A stretch of DNA of 64,000 bases. It comes from Desulfobacteraceae bacterium Eth-SRB1. Its GTDB lineage: Bacteria; Desulfobacterota; Desulfobacteria; Desulfobacterales; ETH-SRB1. Location: assembly GCA_004193555.1 (NCBI GenBank), contig RPGP01000029.1, positions 390,976-454,975 of the forward strand, in the 5' to 3' direction. A program made the translations under genes and the position numbers. Shown here piece by piece: positions 1 through 11,525 of this stretch (positions are counted from its first letter, which is position 1; every line of letters starts with the position of its first letter). The notes beneath the pieces were generated by a model, which was given only the letters and a program-made list of their open reading frames with translations, ran no database searches and had not been told where the DNA came from.

Positions 1-1710
<1,710 letters not shown>

Positions 1711-1744
1711 CCGATTACAATGGATAGTTGATATTGTCAAGATT

Positions 1745-1848
1745 GATGAACTCGTAAAAAAACGAATTCATCAGGTGTTAAGTGTTATGTTAAAGCAATT
1801 GCCTGTTTAATCATATTCTTAACACTTAACACAGTTCGCAAAAAGTCG
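1745..1848. repeat. Dispersed repeat 'gatgaaytcgt-aaaaa-cgaattcatcaggtgttaagtgtt'
   Basis: Related copies at about 4081-4165, 53359-53425 and 57894-58045. Confidence 0.7.
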
Positions 1849-1890
1849 GGTATAAATGCTGAGTAGATAATAAATGCCAATCCGTCGACA

Positions 1891-3210
1891 TTGAAAATGA
1901 CAAGCCTGTTTAAAAAACCCACATCCATGCAGTTGATTGTGGCTGGATTTCTTTTTCTGATTTTTATCGGCGCTTTTCTTCTAACCCTGCCGTCTGCCTC
2001 TTCCAGCGGATATCGCCAATCATTTCTGGATGCCCTGTTTACAGCCGGTTCCGCTGTCACTACAACCGGACTGGTGGTAGTGGACACAGGATCGTTCTAT
2101 TCCCGCTTTGGACAAATAATTATCCTTGCGCTTTTTCAAATCGGCGGTCTGGGATATATGATAATAATAACCCTTATAGTTTTAGGCGTAGGCGGCAGGC
2201 TGTCTATCAGCGGCCAAACTTTGCTGAGACAATCAATAACCCGGCCAACCTCAGTAGATATGATCCGCTTTGCAAAAATTATCCTCCTTTTCACACTTGT
2301 ATTCGAGATGGCCGGAACCATTTTTCTTGGATTTTTCTGGACGCGATTTTTTCCATACGGAAAAGCTTTTTACTTGGCCGCCTTTCACTCGGTGTCTGCG
2401 TTTTGCACCGCCGGATTCTCCCTTTTCCCTGATAGCCTGAAAGCTTATAATGAATGCTTTTCCATCAACCTCATAATCAGCCTTCTTGCCTTGGGCGGTG
2501 GAATCGGTTTTTTTTGCCTGTATGAACTTTTTGTCCTCCTGCCGGAAAAGCGGTTTATGAAACAAACCATAAGATTATCAACACACACAAAAATAGTTCT
2601 CTCCAGCACGACTTTTCTAATATTAGGCGGAGCAGGAATTTTATGGATTGCGGAAAGCGGAGTCAGGGCCTCCATTTTCCAGGCAGTCTCCGCCTCAACA
2701 ACCACCGGCTTTAATACAATCGAAATCGGAAATATGCATACATCCGGTCTCTGGATTATCCTCTTTCTCATGTTTGTTGGAGCTTCACCCGGAGGCAGCG
2801 GTGGCGGCATCAAAACCGTCAGCTTTGTCTTGCTTCTGGCATTTATACGTTCCTACCTTTCCGGCAGAAATGACGTTTTTATTTTTAAAAAGCGCATTCC
2901 ACAGAAAACCATGCAAAAAGTTTTTGCCATAATCATCATGGCGATACTGTGGGTTTTTACAGCCACCGGAATACTCATGCATACGGAAAAAGCAGCTCCT
3001 CTGGATATTCTTTTCCAGGTAATTTCCGCTCTGGGGACAGTGGGACTTTCAACAGGAATAACCCCGGACCTGAGTTCGGCAGGAAAGGTGGTAATCATTC
3101 TTTCAATGTTTATCGGACGTGCAGGGCCTCTTGCCATCGCACATTCTCTAATGGGGCGCCCAAAACCTGCTTCATTTACTTATCCTGAAGCGGATATAGT
3201 GGTAAGTTAA
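1891..3210 (+). CDS. ktrB: TrkH/KtrB-family potassium transporter membrane subunit
   Basis: Multi-TM protein with repeated pore motifs (SAVTTTGLVVVDTG, STTTGFNTIEIG, GTVGLSTGITP); ktrA-like gene follows. Confidence 0.88.
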   Translation: MKMTSLFKKPTSMQLIVAGFLFLIFIGAFLLTLPSASSSGYRQSFLDALFTAGSAVTTTGLVVVDTGSFYSRFGQIIILALFQIGGLGYMIIITLIVLGVGGRLSISGQTLLRQSITRPTSVDMIRFAKIILLFTLVFEMAGTIFLGFFWTRFFPYGKAFYLAAFHSVSAFCTAGFSLFPDSLKAYNECFSINLIISLLALGGGIGFFCLYELFVLLPEKRFMKQTIRLSTHTKIVLSSTTFLILGGAGILWIAESGVRASIFQAVSASTTTGFNTIEIGNMHTSGLWIILFLMFVGASPGGSGGGIKTVSFVLLLAFIRSYLSGRNDVFIFKKRIPQKTMQKVFAIIIMAILWVFTATGILMHTEKAAPLDILFQVISALGTVGLSTGITPDLSSAGKVVIILSMFIGRAGPLAIAHSLMGRPKPASFTYPEADIVVS

Positions 3211-3233
3211 GTGAGAATTGACTGCTCAGGGGA

Positions 3234-3406
3234 TAGGCTGTAGGCATTTAGGCTGAAGACTGTTAGTTGCTTTGGTGGATTCGTCGCTTACGCTCCTTTA
3301 ATCCACCCTACGATTTAATAGATGGAAATGATTGTAGGGTGGATTAAGCGAAGCGAATCCACCAAAACGAAATACTAACAGCCTTTAGCCTACAGCCTAA
3401 ACAACC
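3234..3406. repeat. Nested inverted repeats between ktrB and ktrA
   Basis: Outer arms taggctgtaggcatttaggctg / cagcctttagcctacagccta; inner arms TTTGGTGGATTCG..CTTACGCTCCTTTAATCCACCCTAC / GTAGGGTGGATTAAGCGAAGCGAATCCACCAAA. Confidence 0.85.
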
Positions 3407-3432
3407 TGAATAGTTAAGGGAGAATATTAAAT

Positions 3433-4083
3433 ATGAAATATTTCGTTGTTATAGGTCTGGGAACTTTCGGACAAAACACAGCAATAGAGTTGGAAAACCT
3501 TGGTCATCAAGTACTCGTCATTGACCAAGACGAAAAAAGGGTAACTGCAATAAAAGATCTGGCAACTGAATCGATTATCGCCGATGCCACCGATAAAAAG
3601 GTTTTATCTGAATTTGTAAATAAAAATGTGGATGCGGTCATACTTAATATGGGCGACAATCTTGAAGCTAATGCTTTGACCACTCTTAACCTGATAAGCA
3701 TTGGAGTTAAACGGATCATTATCAAAGCAAAAAATGATGCTTTCGGCAAAATATTGACCGCTATTGGGGCGACAGATATCATTTACTCTGAAAGAGAAGG
3801 AGCCAAACGGTTAGCTCAAAAACTCCATACTCCCAATCTGATCGAACACATTCCTCTCTCCCCTGAATACGAAATCGTTGAACTTGCAGTGCCTGACAAG
3901 TTCATAGGCAAAACACTTGACGAGCTTAAAATACGAAATAAATATAAGGTGGTAGTTATTGCTGTAAAAGATATTCTATCGAACGAATTTCATCTGATTC
4001 CGGGCGCTGATTTCGAGTTTTGTCAGAATAGCGCCATGATTATCATCGGCAAAACTTTTGATATTGATCGGTTAAGCTTTTGA
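3433..4083 (+). CDS. ktrA: TrkA/KtrA-family potassium uptake regulatory protein (RCK_N, RCK_C)
   Basis: N-terminal GLGTFGQNTAIELENLGHQVLVID Rossmann motif; C-terminal TrkA_C-like region. Confidence 0.9.
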   Translation: MKYFVVIGLGTFGQNTAIELENLGHQVLVIDQDEKRVTAIKDLATESIIADATDKKVLSEFVNKNVDAVILNMGDNLEANALTTLNLISIGVKRIIIKAKNDAFGKILTAIGATDIIYSEREGAKRLAQKLHTPNLIEHIPLSPEYEIVELAVPDKFIGKTLDELKIRNKYKVVVIAVKDILSNEFHLIPGADFEFCQNSAMIIIGKTFDIDRLSF

Positions 4084-4243
4084 TGAATTCGTAAAAAATC
4101 GAATCCATAAGGTGTTAAGTGTTAGGTGTTGAGTGTTAGGCTAAAGCAATTATCTGTTTAAAATTTAGGAATTGGAAAATTTAGGGATTCAGGAATTGAA
4201 GGTATTCTGCTGATTTTAATCCCTTAATCCCTAATCCTCAACC

Positions 4244-4699
4244 TTACTCGACCAAAAATCGCAACAAATCGATTAGCGTAATATCGGCGATCACCCTTTT
4301 TTTATCATCTACAACAGGGAGCTCATGCACATTGGTCCTGATCATTTTCTTCAATACCATCCCCACCTGTTCATTTTCAGTCGCCACCACTGTTTTTCTT
4401 TTCATTATGTCTTTTGCTGTTTCAGCGGTAATCATACTGATTAAAAACCTTGGGTGGATTTGTGGCTCATGGCTTGGAGAAAATACGTGTTTTGCAAGAG
4501 ACTTTAAAGAAATGCGGCCGACAAGTTTTTTTTCATCATCCACCACATAAAGAAGATGCCCGGGCTCAAAACTGATCATGATGTCGACCACCTCTTTAAT
4601 GCCGGCATTTTCATGAATAATCGGAATCCTTCTCTTTTTAAGAAGAGCAACCAGTTCAGCCACCTTTGTGTTTTCTGTAACTTTTTCAACACGCTTCAT
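4244..4699 (-). CDS. CBS domain-containing protein
   Basis: Two CBS-like segments (VAELVALLKKRRIPIIHENAGIKEVVDIM; VGMVLKKMIRTNVHELPVVDDKKRVIADITLIDLL). Confidence 0.8.
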   Translation of the reverse strand: MKRVEKVTENTKVAELVALLKKRRIPIIHENAGIKEVVDIMISFEPGHLLYVVDDEKKLVGRISLKSLAKHVFSPSHEPQIHPRFLISMITAETAKDIMKRKTVVATENEQVGMVLKKMIRTNVHELPVVDDKKRVIADITLIDLLRFLVE

Positions 4700-4782
4700 G
4701 CTCTATCCTCCGAACCCCGCCAGACTGACGGCAGGCAAGCTCTGATCTCTGATCCCCCAATCCGCAACGAGTAACAAACAAA

Positions 4783-5190
4783 GATGAACGTCCAACATCG
4801 AACGTATTAAAAGATGAACGTCCAACATCGAACATTGAACATCGAACGTCGAATAATGATGTCGCTCCGCTCTTCAAAATATTTTAAAATCGAATAAAAA
4901 ACAAACACCCAATACCGAACATTAAGCAGCTATTTTTGTTTTTTTCATATGTTCATCTTTTTCCATTCAACATTCGATGTTGGACGTTCGATGTTCGACG
5001 TTCATCTTTTTCTCTTCTCACCTTCTCACCTTCTCACCATCTCAACCTCCGATCTCCGGCATCGATTTCCACGTCTGAAAGCCGCTCCTACTCGACTACT
5101 CGACTAATCTCCGACCTTTGGCTTCTGTTTTTTTGTTGTTCATTCGACGTTGAACGTTCGATGTTCGATGTTGGACGTTCATCTTTTTCT
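4783..5190. repeat. Cluster of 'gaacgtccaacatcgaac'/'gttcgatgttggacgttc' repeats
   Basis: Many direct and inverted units; a related copy lies at about 49378-49460. Confidence 0.8.
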
Positions 5191-5251
5191 CTTCTCACCT
5201 TCTCACCATCTCAACCTTCGATCTCCTACCTCTGACCCCTGACCCCTGCAT

Positions 5252-6475
5252 TTACGCTTCCCCTGCCCTTCTAAGTGAAAACCGGACAAAAAATGGCGTC
5301 ATTAGTTCATTGATTATTACCGATCCCAATACAGCGTTTACCATTATGTCCGACAGATATGTATCTCCAAATACTACTCTGGCTTCCAGCACAAGACCAA
5401 GAGTCACGCCGGCTGTTGGCAAAAGAGACAGGCCAAAATATTTTTTAACCGCCTCAGGCGCACCGGATATTTGAGCTCCTAAACAGCTCCCTAACAGCTT
5501 TCCGGTAAAACGCCCCAGAACAATAACCAGGGCGATCAATCCAGCAGTCTGCATTACCTTAAAATCCATATGAGCCCCTGCCAGTGTAAAAAACATTCCG
5601 AATATAGGCTCCTCTATGCTCTCCACTACTGCAAAAAGATCCTCATGGTGCTTTACAAAATTGACCACCACAAACCCAAGCATCATATTGGCAAGCAAAG
5701 GAGATGCCTTAAGGCTTATTGCCAGTCCGCCTGCTAAAAAAATGGCTCCTATTAACACTCCAAGAATTGCCTCCTTTCGCAATACAAAACCAATCAGTTT
5801 CCAAAGGCAGATTCCCAACACGCCTCCAATAAACAGGGAAAGAAGAATGGAAAACATGGGAGAAAAAATCAGGTTGGTAAAAGATGCGGCCTGTTGGTTT
5901 ACGAGGAATTGGGCCATGGTAAAAGCAAAAGCGGCAAAGAGAATCGTAAGAGCGTCATCCAGTGCGACCACACCTAACAGTATGGTAGTAAACGGCCCCT
6001 TTGCCCTGTATTCATGAACGATTGCCATAATTGCGGCAGGAGCTGTAGCAGCGCTGATAGCGCCGATCACAAACGCCATGGGAAAATATAATGTCCGGAA
6101 AGATGACTGAATCGCTCCCAGGCTGTGAATAAAATAAAAAAACAGGGAAAGCATCAGCGTCGTGGAGATGAAAGCGCCAAAAGCCTGCGTAAATGTAATC
6201 CAGAAAATATGCTTTCCAAGCTTTTTCAATTTTATCAGGCTGAGAGATCCACCGATAGAAAAGGCAATTATCGACAAAGCTATATCTGTAATTATACTCA
6301 GTTCTTCTTTAATTAGGCTCTCATGGAACAGCCCTAAAAGCGAGGGGCTGAGCAGCATTCCAATTACAAGATATCCTGTCACACGAGGCGCTTTAAAGTA
6401 GTTTGCTGCTTTTCCGCCTGCATAGCTCAAGAGAAGAAGCAGGCCTATGTAAACAAGTGGATGGATTGTTTCCAT
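5252..6475 (-). CDS. Cation:proton antiporter (Kef/CPA2-type)
   Basis: About 12 TM segments; GKAANYFKAPRVTGYLVIGMLLSPSLLG and AISAATAPAAIMAIVHEYRAKGPFTTILLGVVALDDALTI motifs. Confidence 0.85.
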   Translation of the reverse strand: METIHPLVYIGLLLLLSYAGGKAANYFKAPRVTGYLVIGMLLSPSLLGLFHESLIKEELSIITDIALSIIAFSIGGSLSLIKLKKLGKHIFWITFTQAFGAFISTTLMLSLFFYFIHSLGAIQSSFRTLYFPMAFVIGAISAATAPAAIMAIVHEYRAKGPFTTILLGVVALDDALTILFAAFAFTMAQFLVNQQAASFTNLIFSPMFSILLSLFIGGVLGICLWKLIGFVLRKEAILGVLIGAIFLAGGLAISLKASPLLANMMLGFVVVNFVKHHEDLFAVVESIEEPIFGMFFTLAGAHMDFKVMQTAGLIALVIVLGRFTGKLLGSCLGAQISGAPEAVKKYFGLSLLPTAGVTLGLVLEARVVFGDTYLSDIMVNAVLGSVIINELMTPFFVRFSLRRAGEA

Positions 6476-6476
6476 A

Positions 6477-7451
6477 TTATTGAACGATCCAGATAGTTAA
6501 ACCGCTTGAGTTAACCAAAACTTTACTGGTTACACTGCCCATGAAAAGTTCCTTTATTTTCGAAAGCCCCCTGCGTCCCAACACAATTGTTCCAAAACCG
6601 TTTTCACGCGCCTCTTTGAGAATATCGTCAGCAGCAGACCGGCTGCCGTCTATTACTTTTGTGGCGATCTGATCCTCGGAAAGCCCTGCATCAAGAAGTA
6701 TTTCTTTTGCCTTTTTCATATACGGAGCAATCTGCTGACCTGCCTTATTCCGCCAGAATTCTTCAAGATCAGGAGCCTCTTCAAGGGTCTCCAGAGGAAC
6801 AAAGCGTCTCAAATCTCTCATTGTATAAAAAATAGTTGCCTTGCAATCGGTTCCGGAAAGCATAAAACCGGCATGGTCAACGGCTCTCAGGGCATTGTCG
6901 GAGCTATCCACGGCGATGAGCGCCTTTTTTGAACGAACACCGCCCCCCACTATCCACAGGGGGCAATCCCTGCAGTACTCTACAAGCCTTGTGGAAATAG
7001 CGCCCATGATAAAAGGTTTGAAATCGGTTCGTCCCCGCCTGGACATCAGAATAGTATCCGCCCTTTTATTTTTTGCCCAAAAGCGAATATCTCTGGCAAT
7101 AGTACTTTCGCATTGCCGGTAATGCGGTTTGACATTCTCTTCAGCAAAACCTTTATCAATAAGAATTTTCACAGCTTCCGCTAAAACCCGCTCGGCTATT
7201 TCTTTATTCTTTCTTTTAACTGAAGCCAGCGCCGACCTGAGCTTCCTGTCCATTGTTTTATCGTCTGTTAACAGCGGCGGCAAAGAGGGCATGACATACA
7301 GAAGATGGATATGCATTTTATGCTCAGCGCCAAACATAAGATAAAGATAATCCAATGATCTCAACGAATTTTTAGATCCATCAAGCGGTATGACAATGCT
7401 TTTTTTCAACTCCATAATATTCTCCTTGACTGACAGGTTGGCTATATGCAC
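6477..7451 (-). CDS. Universal stress protein, tandem UspA domains
   Basis: Two UspA domains ending with G(x2)G(x9)G-type motifs (MSRRGRTDFKPFIMGAIS; LGRRGLSKIKELFMGSVTSKVL). Confidence 0.88.
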   Translation of the reverse strand: MHIANLSVKENIMELKKSIVIPLDGSKNSLRSLDYLYLMFGAEHKMHIHLLYVMPSLPPLLTDDKTMDRKLRSALASVKRKNKEIAERVLAEAVKILIDKGFAEENVKPHYRQCESTIARDIRFWAKNKRADTILMSRRGRTDFKPFIMGAISTRLVEYCRDCPLWIVGGGVRSKKALIAVDSSDNALRAVDHAGFMLSGTDCKATIFYTMRDLRRFVPLETLEEAPDLEEFWRNKAGQQIAPYMKKAKEILLDAGLSEDQIATKVIDGSRSAADDILKEARENGFGTIVLGRRGLSKIKELFMGSVTSKVLVNSSGLTIWIVQ

Positions 7452-7825
7452 TATTTCCTGGGGAAATACTTTACCCCTGCGATATTTTTAAAATCTGAAT
7501 CCTGAGTCCAGAGTATGGCTTCGAATGCCTTCGCTGTTGCGAGAATAATACTGTCTGCCATTGGAAGAGCAAGTTCTAAACTTAGCTTTGAGGCAGCAAT
7601 CGCTAACTGGGCTGTCAGATCCACAACCGTTCCTTTTTGCATAGCAGCGGCCGCCTGAAGGGCTTCATTCTCACTTGATTCCCGAAGAACGACCTTGAAG
7701 ACCTCATAGATCGTTATCGCTGGGACAACAAGCGAAGGCGTATCTTTCAAAGGGGTTACGAAGCGCTTTGCATTCAGCTCATCTGCAAAGTATGCAAGCC
7801 AACCGGAAGAATCGACGATATTCAT
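7451..7825 (-). CDS. PIN-domain ribonuclease toxin (VapC-like)
   Basis: MNIVDSSGWLAYFADE ... ADSIILATAKAFEAILWTQDSDF acidic PIN residues; coupled to an AbrB-type gene. Confidence 0.88.
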   Translation of the reverse strand: MNIVDSSGWLAYFADELNAKRFVTPLKDTPSLVVPAITIYEVFKVVLRESSENEALQAAAAMQKGTVVDLTAQLAIAASKLSLELALPMADSIILATAKAFEAILWTQDSDFKNIAGVKYFPRK

Positions 7826-8028
7826 ATTCTATCTTCCTCACGTTCGAATTCCGTATTTATGCCTTTGAGGAATCCGCGAAGCTCTGTAATATCTCGTTCA
7901 GGAATAAACTCGATCCGACCGTCATATTCTACAACATGCATTTTTTGACCAGGACGAAGACGTAAAGATTGTCTTACTGTTTTGGGAATAACAACTTGAA
8001 ATTTTGGTGATACAGTGACTATTTGCAT
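7822..8028 (-). CDS. AbrB/MazE-family antitoxin (VapB-like)
   Basis: TVSPKFQVVIPKTVRQSLRLRPGQKMHVVEYDGRIEFIP; overlaps the PIN gene start by 4 nt. Confidence 0.88.
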   Translation of the reverse strand: MQIVTVSPKFQVVIPKTVRQSLRLRPGQKMHVVEYDGRIEFIPERDITELRGFLKGINTEFEREEDRI

Positions 8029-8228
8029 AACAATACCTCCATCGATACTAATAAATATTACAATATCATGATCGATTGGATTTTGTCAAGCGAGATAGGG
8101 GGTGAGGCAAAACCTCCCCTACCCACAATTTATAAGAATGCTTTTCGGTAGCGGATGATATATGAGGAAATGATTTGCACCGGTACATTGTTCAAGGAAT
8201 TAACCGGTGTTTCATATTCAGACATTAA

Positions 8229-8418
8229 ACCCTATAGTTGCATAAAAAATAGCACTATTTCAATTAGAAAGTCTCTATTGTTATCAATTGCTATCCCTGA
8301 TGAAAAATTCTGGAATTCACCAATGGTGAATTCCAGAAAACAACCACGACATCCATGAAAGCCATATTTAACGTAGTTTTTGAGATCAATTACTTAATTC
8401 TTTATGCAACGTTAGGGT
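8229..8418. mobile_element. Short degenerate element with TIRs ACCCTATAGTTGCATAAAAA / TTTATGCAACGTTAGGGT
   Basis: Same TIR pair seen at 46272-46562; contains a 31-bp palindrome at 8308-8338. Confidence 0.6.
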
Positions 8419-8517
8419 AAACTATGCATTTCTCATAGTGTCATGTCAACGATACTCTGTCATTTCGAAGGAGTTTTACTTTTTAGATCAGATGCTATTT
8501 AACAATCAAATTGCTGT

Positions 8518-8988
8518 TTGAAAAGCCAGAACTTTTTGATGGTGCTGGCATCCGGTTTTATGATTGAAACCACCAATACCGACACCTTTTGCGTCAGTTG
8601 TCACGTCATGGCACCTTTCCGGACGTCATGGCAGGATGCAGTTCACGGCGGCCAGAATCCCCAAGGCTTTGCTGCCCAGTGCGTCGATTGCCACTTACCC
8701 CATGGCGACTTTTTCCAGTTTTTAACGGTTAAAGCCATAACAGGCACAAGCGATCTCGTACACAACCTGTATATTGATCCGAAAACTTACGACTGGGCTG
8801 GCGCGTCGGAGAAAAATCGCCTGAAATTTACTTTTGACAATGCCTGCCGCCGCTGCCATCATACTTCGGTCACCTTCTCGAAGCTCGGATTGCTCTTCAG
8901 CGTAGGCCTATCCTCCGGAAGAATAAATCTAAAAAACATAATGGAATTCATTTTGCAAGTGTTTTTTAATGAATTTAATGAGTTATAA
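8518..8988 (+). pseudogene. NapC/NirT-like multiheme cytochrome c fragment
   Basis: CVSCH, CVDCH, CRRCHH heme motifs; no N-terminal membrane anchor and an unrelated C-terminus. Confidence 0.65.
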
Positions 8989-9339
8989 GAGATTAAAAAC
9001 GGGAATTTTAATTGTCGTTATAGGAAAATAATATTTGTCGTTGATCAGCTTTACAATCCCCATAGATAATGGTAGGTAATTAGATGCTTGATCGGAGCGG
9101 CCCCGTCCAACCAAGTTTTATCCATCATCCCGCCAGGAAAACGTATCGTCCGAGCTTTTCAAACTATTTCCGCCAGACTGGTCTTTCCAGCATTCTTGTA
9201 CTGCGGGACAATGGATAAAACTCTATACGTTATTTTCTTAATGTATATATTTGCTTGGCGATTTGCGAAGCTGCAGACTCGTTTTTCCTCCAACAAGGCA
9301 TACTGTAAGATATTGAACAATTGAGGAAAGGATATAAAT

Positions 9340-10206
9340 TTGAAGCATAACTGCTCTAATAATGAACGTGTGACCACAGCATTACTTCTTGCAGCCGGCA
9401 TAGGCAGCCGCCTGTATCCCTTGACGCAGAATGAGCCTAAATGCCTGACAATAGTCAATGGTATGTCGATACTTGAACGGCTGATCTCCAGTCTTAATCA
9501 GCATGGTTTCAAACGTCTTGTTGTAATCACAGGACATCTTGAAAATCATATAAGGGATTTTCTGGGAAATCAGGCAGGTGACATCACAATTGATTATATT
9601 TTTAGTCCGGTATATAAGACGACCAATAATATCTATTCTCTCTGGATGGCACGTGAAGTTATCAATGAGCCATTTCTGCTGCTCGAAAGTGATCTTGTTT
9701 TTGATGAATCACTTCTGGATACCATGCTGTATCCTGACAGAATAGCTGTTGCAAAGATGCAACCCTGGATGGATGGGACATGTGTTACAATAGATCAATC
9801 TCAACGGGTTAAAGCATTTTGGGCGGGCAAAGCATACTCTTTTGGTGCGATCAAATATAAGACCGTTAATATTTACAGCATTTCACTTAATTCGTGGCAT
9901 TGTATTGTAAAAAAATTAGACCAGCATATTTCAGAGGGCAAAGTAAATGACTATTACGAAACCGTATTTGCAGAAATGATTGCTGATGGCAGCCTCTTTT
10001 TTAAAATTGTCTCTTTTGACGGCAAGCCATGGTATGAAATAGACACCATTGAAGATCTGGCAGAGGCTGAAAAACTATTTTCATCAGACAATTATACGTG
10101 TACGAAAATTATTGCTCTTTCTCAGCCCGATTTTTTAAACATTCAATTGATCAATGCTGTAAGATCTCCCCGGGAAGCAACAGGAACCTTAAGTGTCGCA
10201 AAATAA
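9340..10206 (+). CDS. Sugar/alcohol-phosphate nucleotidyltransferase (LicC/PntC-like)
   Basis: TTALLLAAGIGSRLYPLTQNEPKCL N-terminal motif; conserved C-terminal WYEIDTIEDLAEAEKLF. Confidence 0.8.
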   Translation: MKHNCSNNERVTTALLLAAGIGSRLYPLTQNEPKCLTIVNGMSILERLISSLNQHGFKRLVVITGHLENHIRDFLGNQAGDITIDYIFSPVYKTTNNIYSLWMAREVINEPFLLLESDLVFDESLLDTMLYPDRIAVAKMQPWMDGTCVTIDQSQRVKAFWAGKAYSFGAIKYKTVNIYSISLNSWHCIVKKLDQHISEGKVNDYYETVFAEMIADGSLFFKIVSFDGKPWYEIDTIEDLAEAEKLFSSDNYTCTKIIALSQPDFLNIQLINAVRSPREATGTLSVAK

Positions 10207-11326
10207 TTATAAGACTCAATCTGAAAAATACGAATTTATCTCTAATCAACACGGTGGTTACTATCGGCACAATTTTATAGATCATGCCTATCTTTATAAT
10301 CTTTATTTCCCGCCAGAGGCTATTTTTACAAGTCTTAAAGAGCAAATTCACGACATTGTTCTGAATTATCCTATGGCTCAGGATGCTCTTGCCGGACTTA
10401 TCGGCAAACTAATTGACCAACCTGCTGAAAGAATTGTTGTGGGAAATGGAGCTGCTGAATTAATAAAAATAGTATCCGGTCACATATCAGGCAAGTTAAT
10501 CGTTCCCGTGCCTTCTTTTAATGAATATGCCAATGCTGCGCCTTCAGGCCAGGTAACCGAATTTTCGCTTGAGTTCCCATCGTTCCAGTTGGATGTAGAT
10601 AAATTTGCTGCGGAAGCGATCAGAGTAAAAGCTGATATAGCTGTTGTAGTAACGCCTAACAATCCAACATCTATTTTAATTCCCAAACAGGATCTCATTC
10701 GGCTTGCAAAAAAACTTGAAACTCATGACTGTATTCTGATTATTGATGAATCATTTATAAATTTTGTAGAGAACCATGATCAAATAAGTCTGGAACAAGA
10801 AATCGAAAATTACCCCAATATGGCTATTTTTAAAAGCATGAGCAAAGCCTACGGTATCTGTGGGCTTAGGATCGGTTATATGCTGACTGCAAATTCAAAA
10901 TTTGCTGAAGCTGTAAGAAACGGCGTGCATATTTGGAATATTAACGGATTTGCAGAAGAGTTTCTGCGGCTTTTACCCGATTACAAACAGGAATTTATTG
11001 AAAGTTGTAAACAAGTTCGAACCGACAGAGACAGCCTGTATAAAAAGCTTTGTGAAATAGAAGGTATGACTGTTTTCAAACCTGATGCAAACTTTATTTT
11101 TTGTCGTTTGCCTGATTCTGCGCAAAGTGCTCCGGAAATCACGAAAAAATTATTTATTGAACATAATATATATATAAAAGACTGTGTGGGCAAAACTCAG
11201 CCGGATTCTGACCGTTATATTCGGATTGCCAGCCGTACAGAAGCAGAGAATTGTAAACTGGTTGAGGCATTAATTGATGTAATGGACTTAGCGCACCTTC
11301 GGTGCGGACATAAGTGCCTAAAGTGA
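10193..11326 (+). CDS. Class I/II PLP-dependent aminotransferase (HisC/CobD-like)
   Basis: VTPNNPTSI, IIDESFINF and SMSKAYGICGLRIGY PLP-lysine motifs; overlaps the upstream gene by 14 nt. Confidence 0.85.
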   Translation: MSQNNYKTQSEKYEFISNQHGGYYRHNFIDHAYLYNLYFPPEAIFTSLKEQIHDIVLNYPMAQDALAGLIGKLIDQPAERIVVGNGAAELIKIVSGHISGKLIVPVPSFNEYANAAPSGQVTEFSLEFPSFQLDVDKFAAEAIRVKADIAVVVTPNNPTSILIPKQDLIRLAKKLETHDCILIIDESFINFVENHDQISLEQEIENYPNMAIFKSMSKAYGICGLRIGYMLTANSKFAEAVRNGVHIWNINGFAEEFLRLLPDYKQEFIESCKQVRTDRDSLYKKLCEIEGMTVFKPDANFIFCRLPDSAQSAPEITKKLFIEHNIYIKDCVGKTQPDSDRYIRIASRTEAENCKLVEALIDVMDLAHLRCGHKCLK

Positions 11327-11458
11327 GCTAAAGTGCCTAAAATGCCTAAAGTTTAAGGAATGCACCTTCGGTGCTGCCAATTGTATATAAATTAATGGAG
11401 CGAAGCGACTCCTTAACTTTAGGCACTTTAATATACTTTAGCTCATTTTAGGCACTTC
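11288..11458. repeat. 'taaagtg' inverted-repeat element, copy A
   Basis: gcgcaccttcggtgcggacataagtgcctaaagtgagctaaagtg ... ccttaactttaggcactttaatatactttagctcattttaggcac; copies at 35522 and 54351. Confidence 0.85.
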
Positions 11459-11525
11459 ATATTTCCGGTCAAAACTGTAAAATTTCTCAAGAAAGTGTAA
11501 ACTGGCAAATAAAGGAAGCCAAATA

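Noticed and set aside
9088-9324. 78-aa ORF upstream of the nucleotidyltransferase gene
   Set aside because: Both strands show broken fragments (for example GKTSLAEIV then stop); no identifiable gene.
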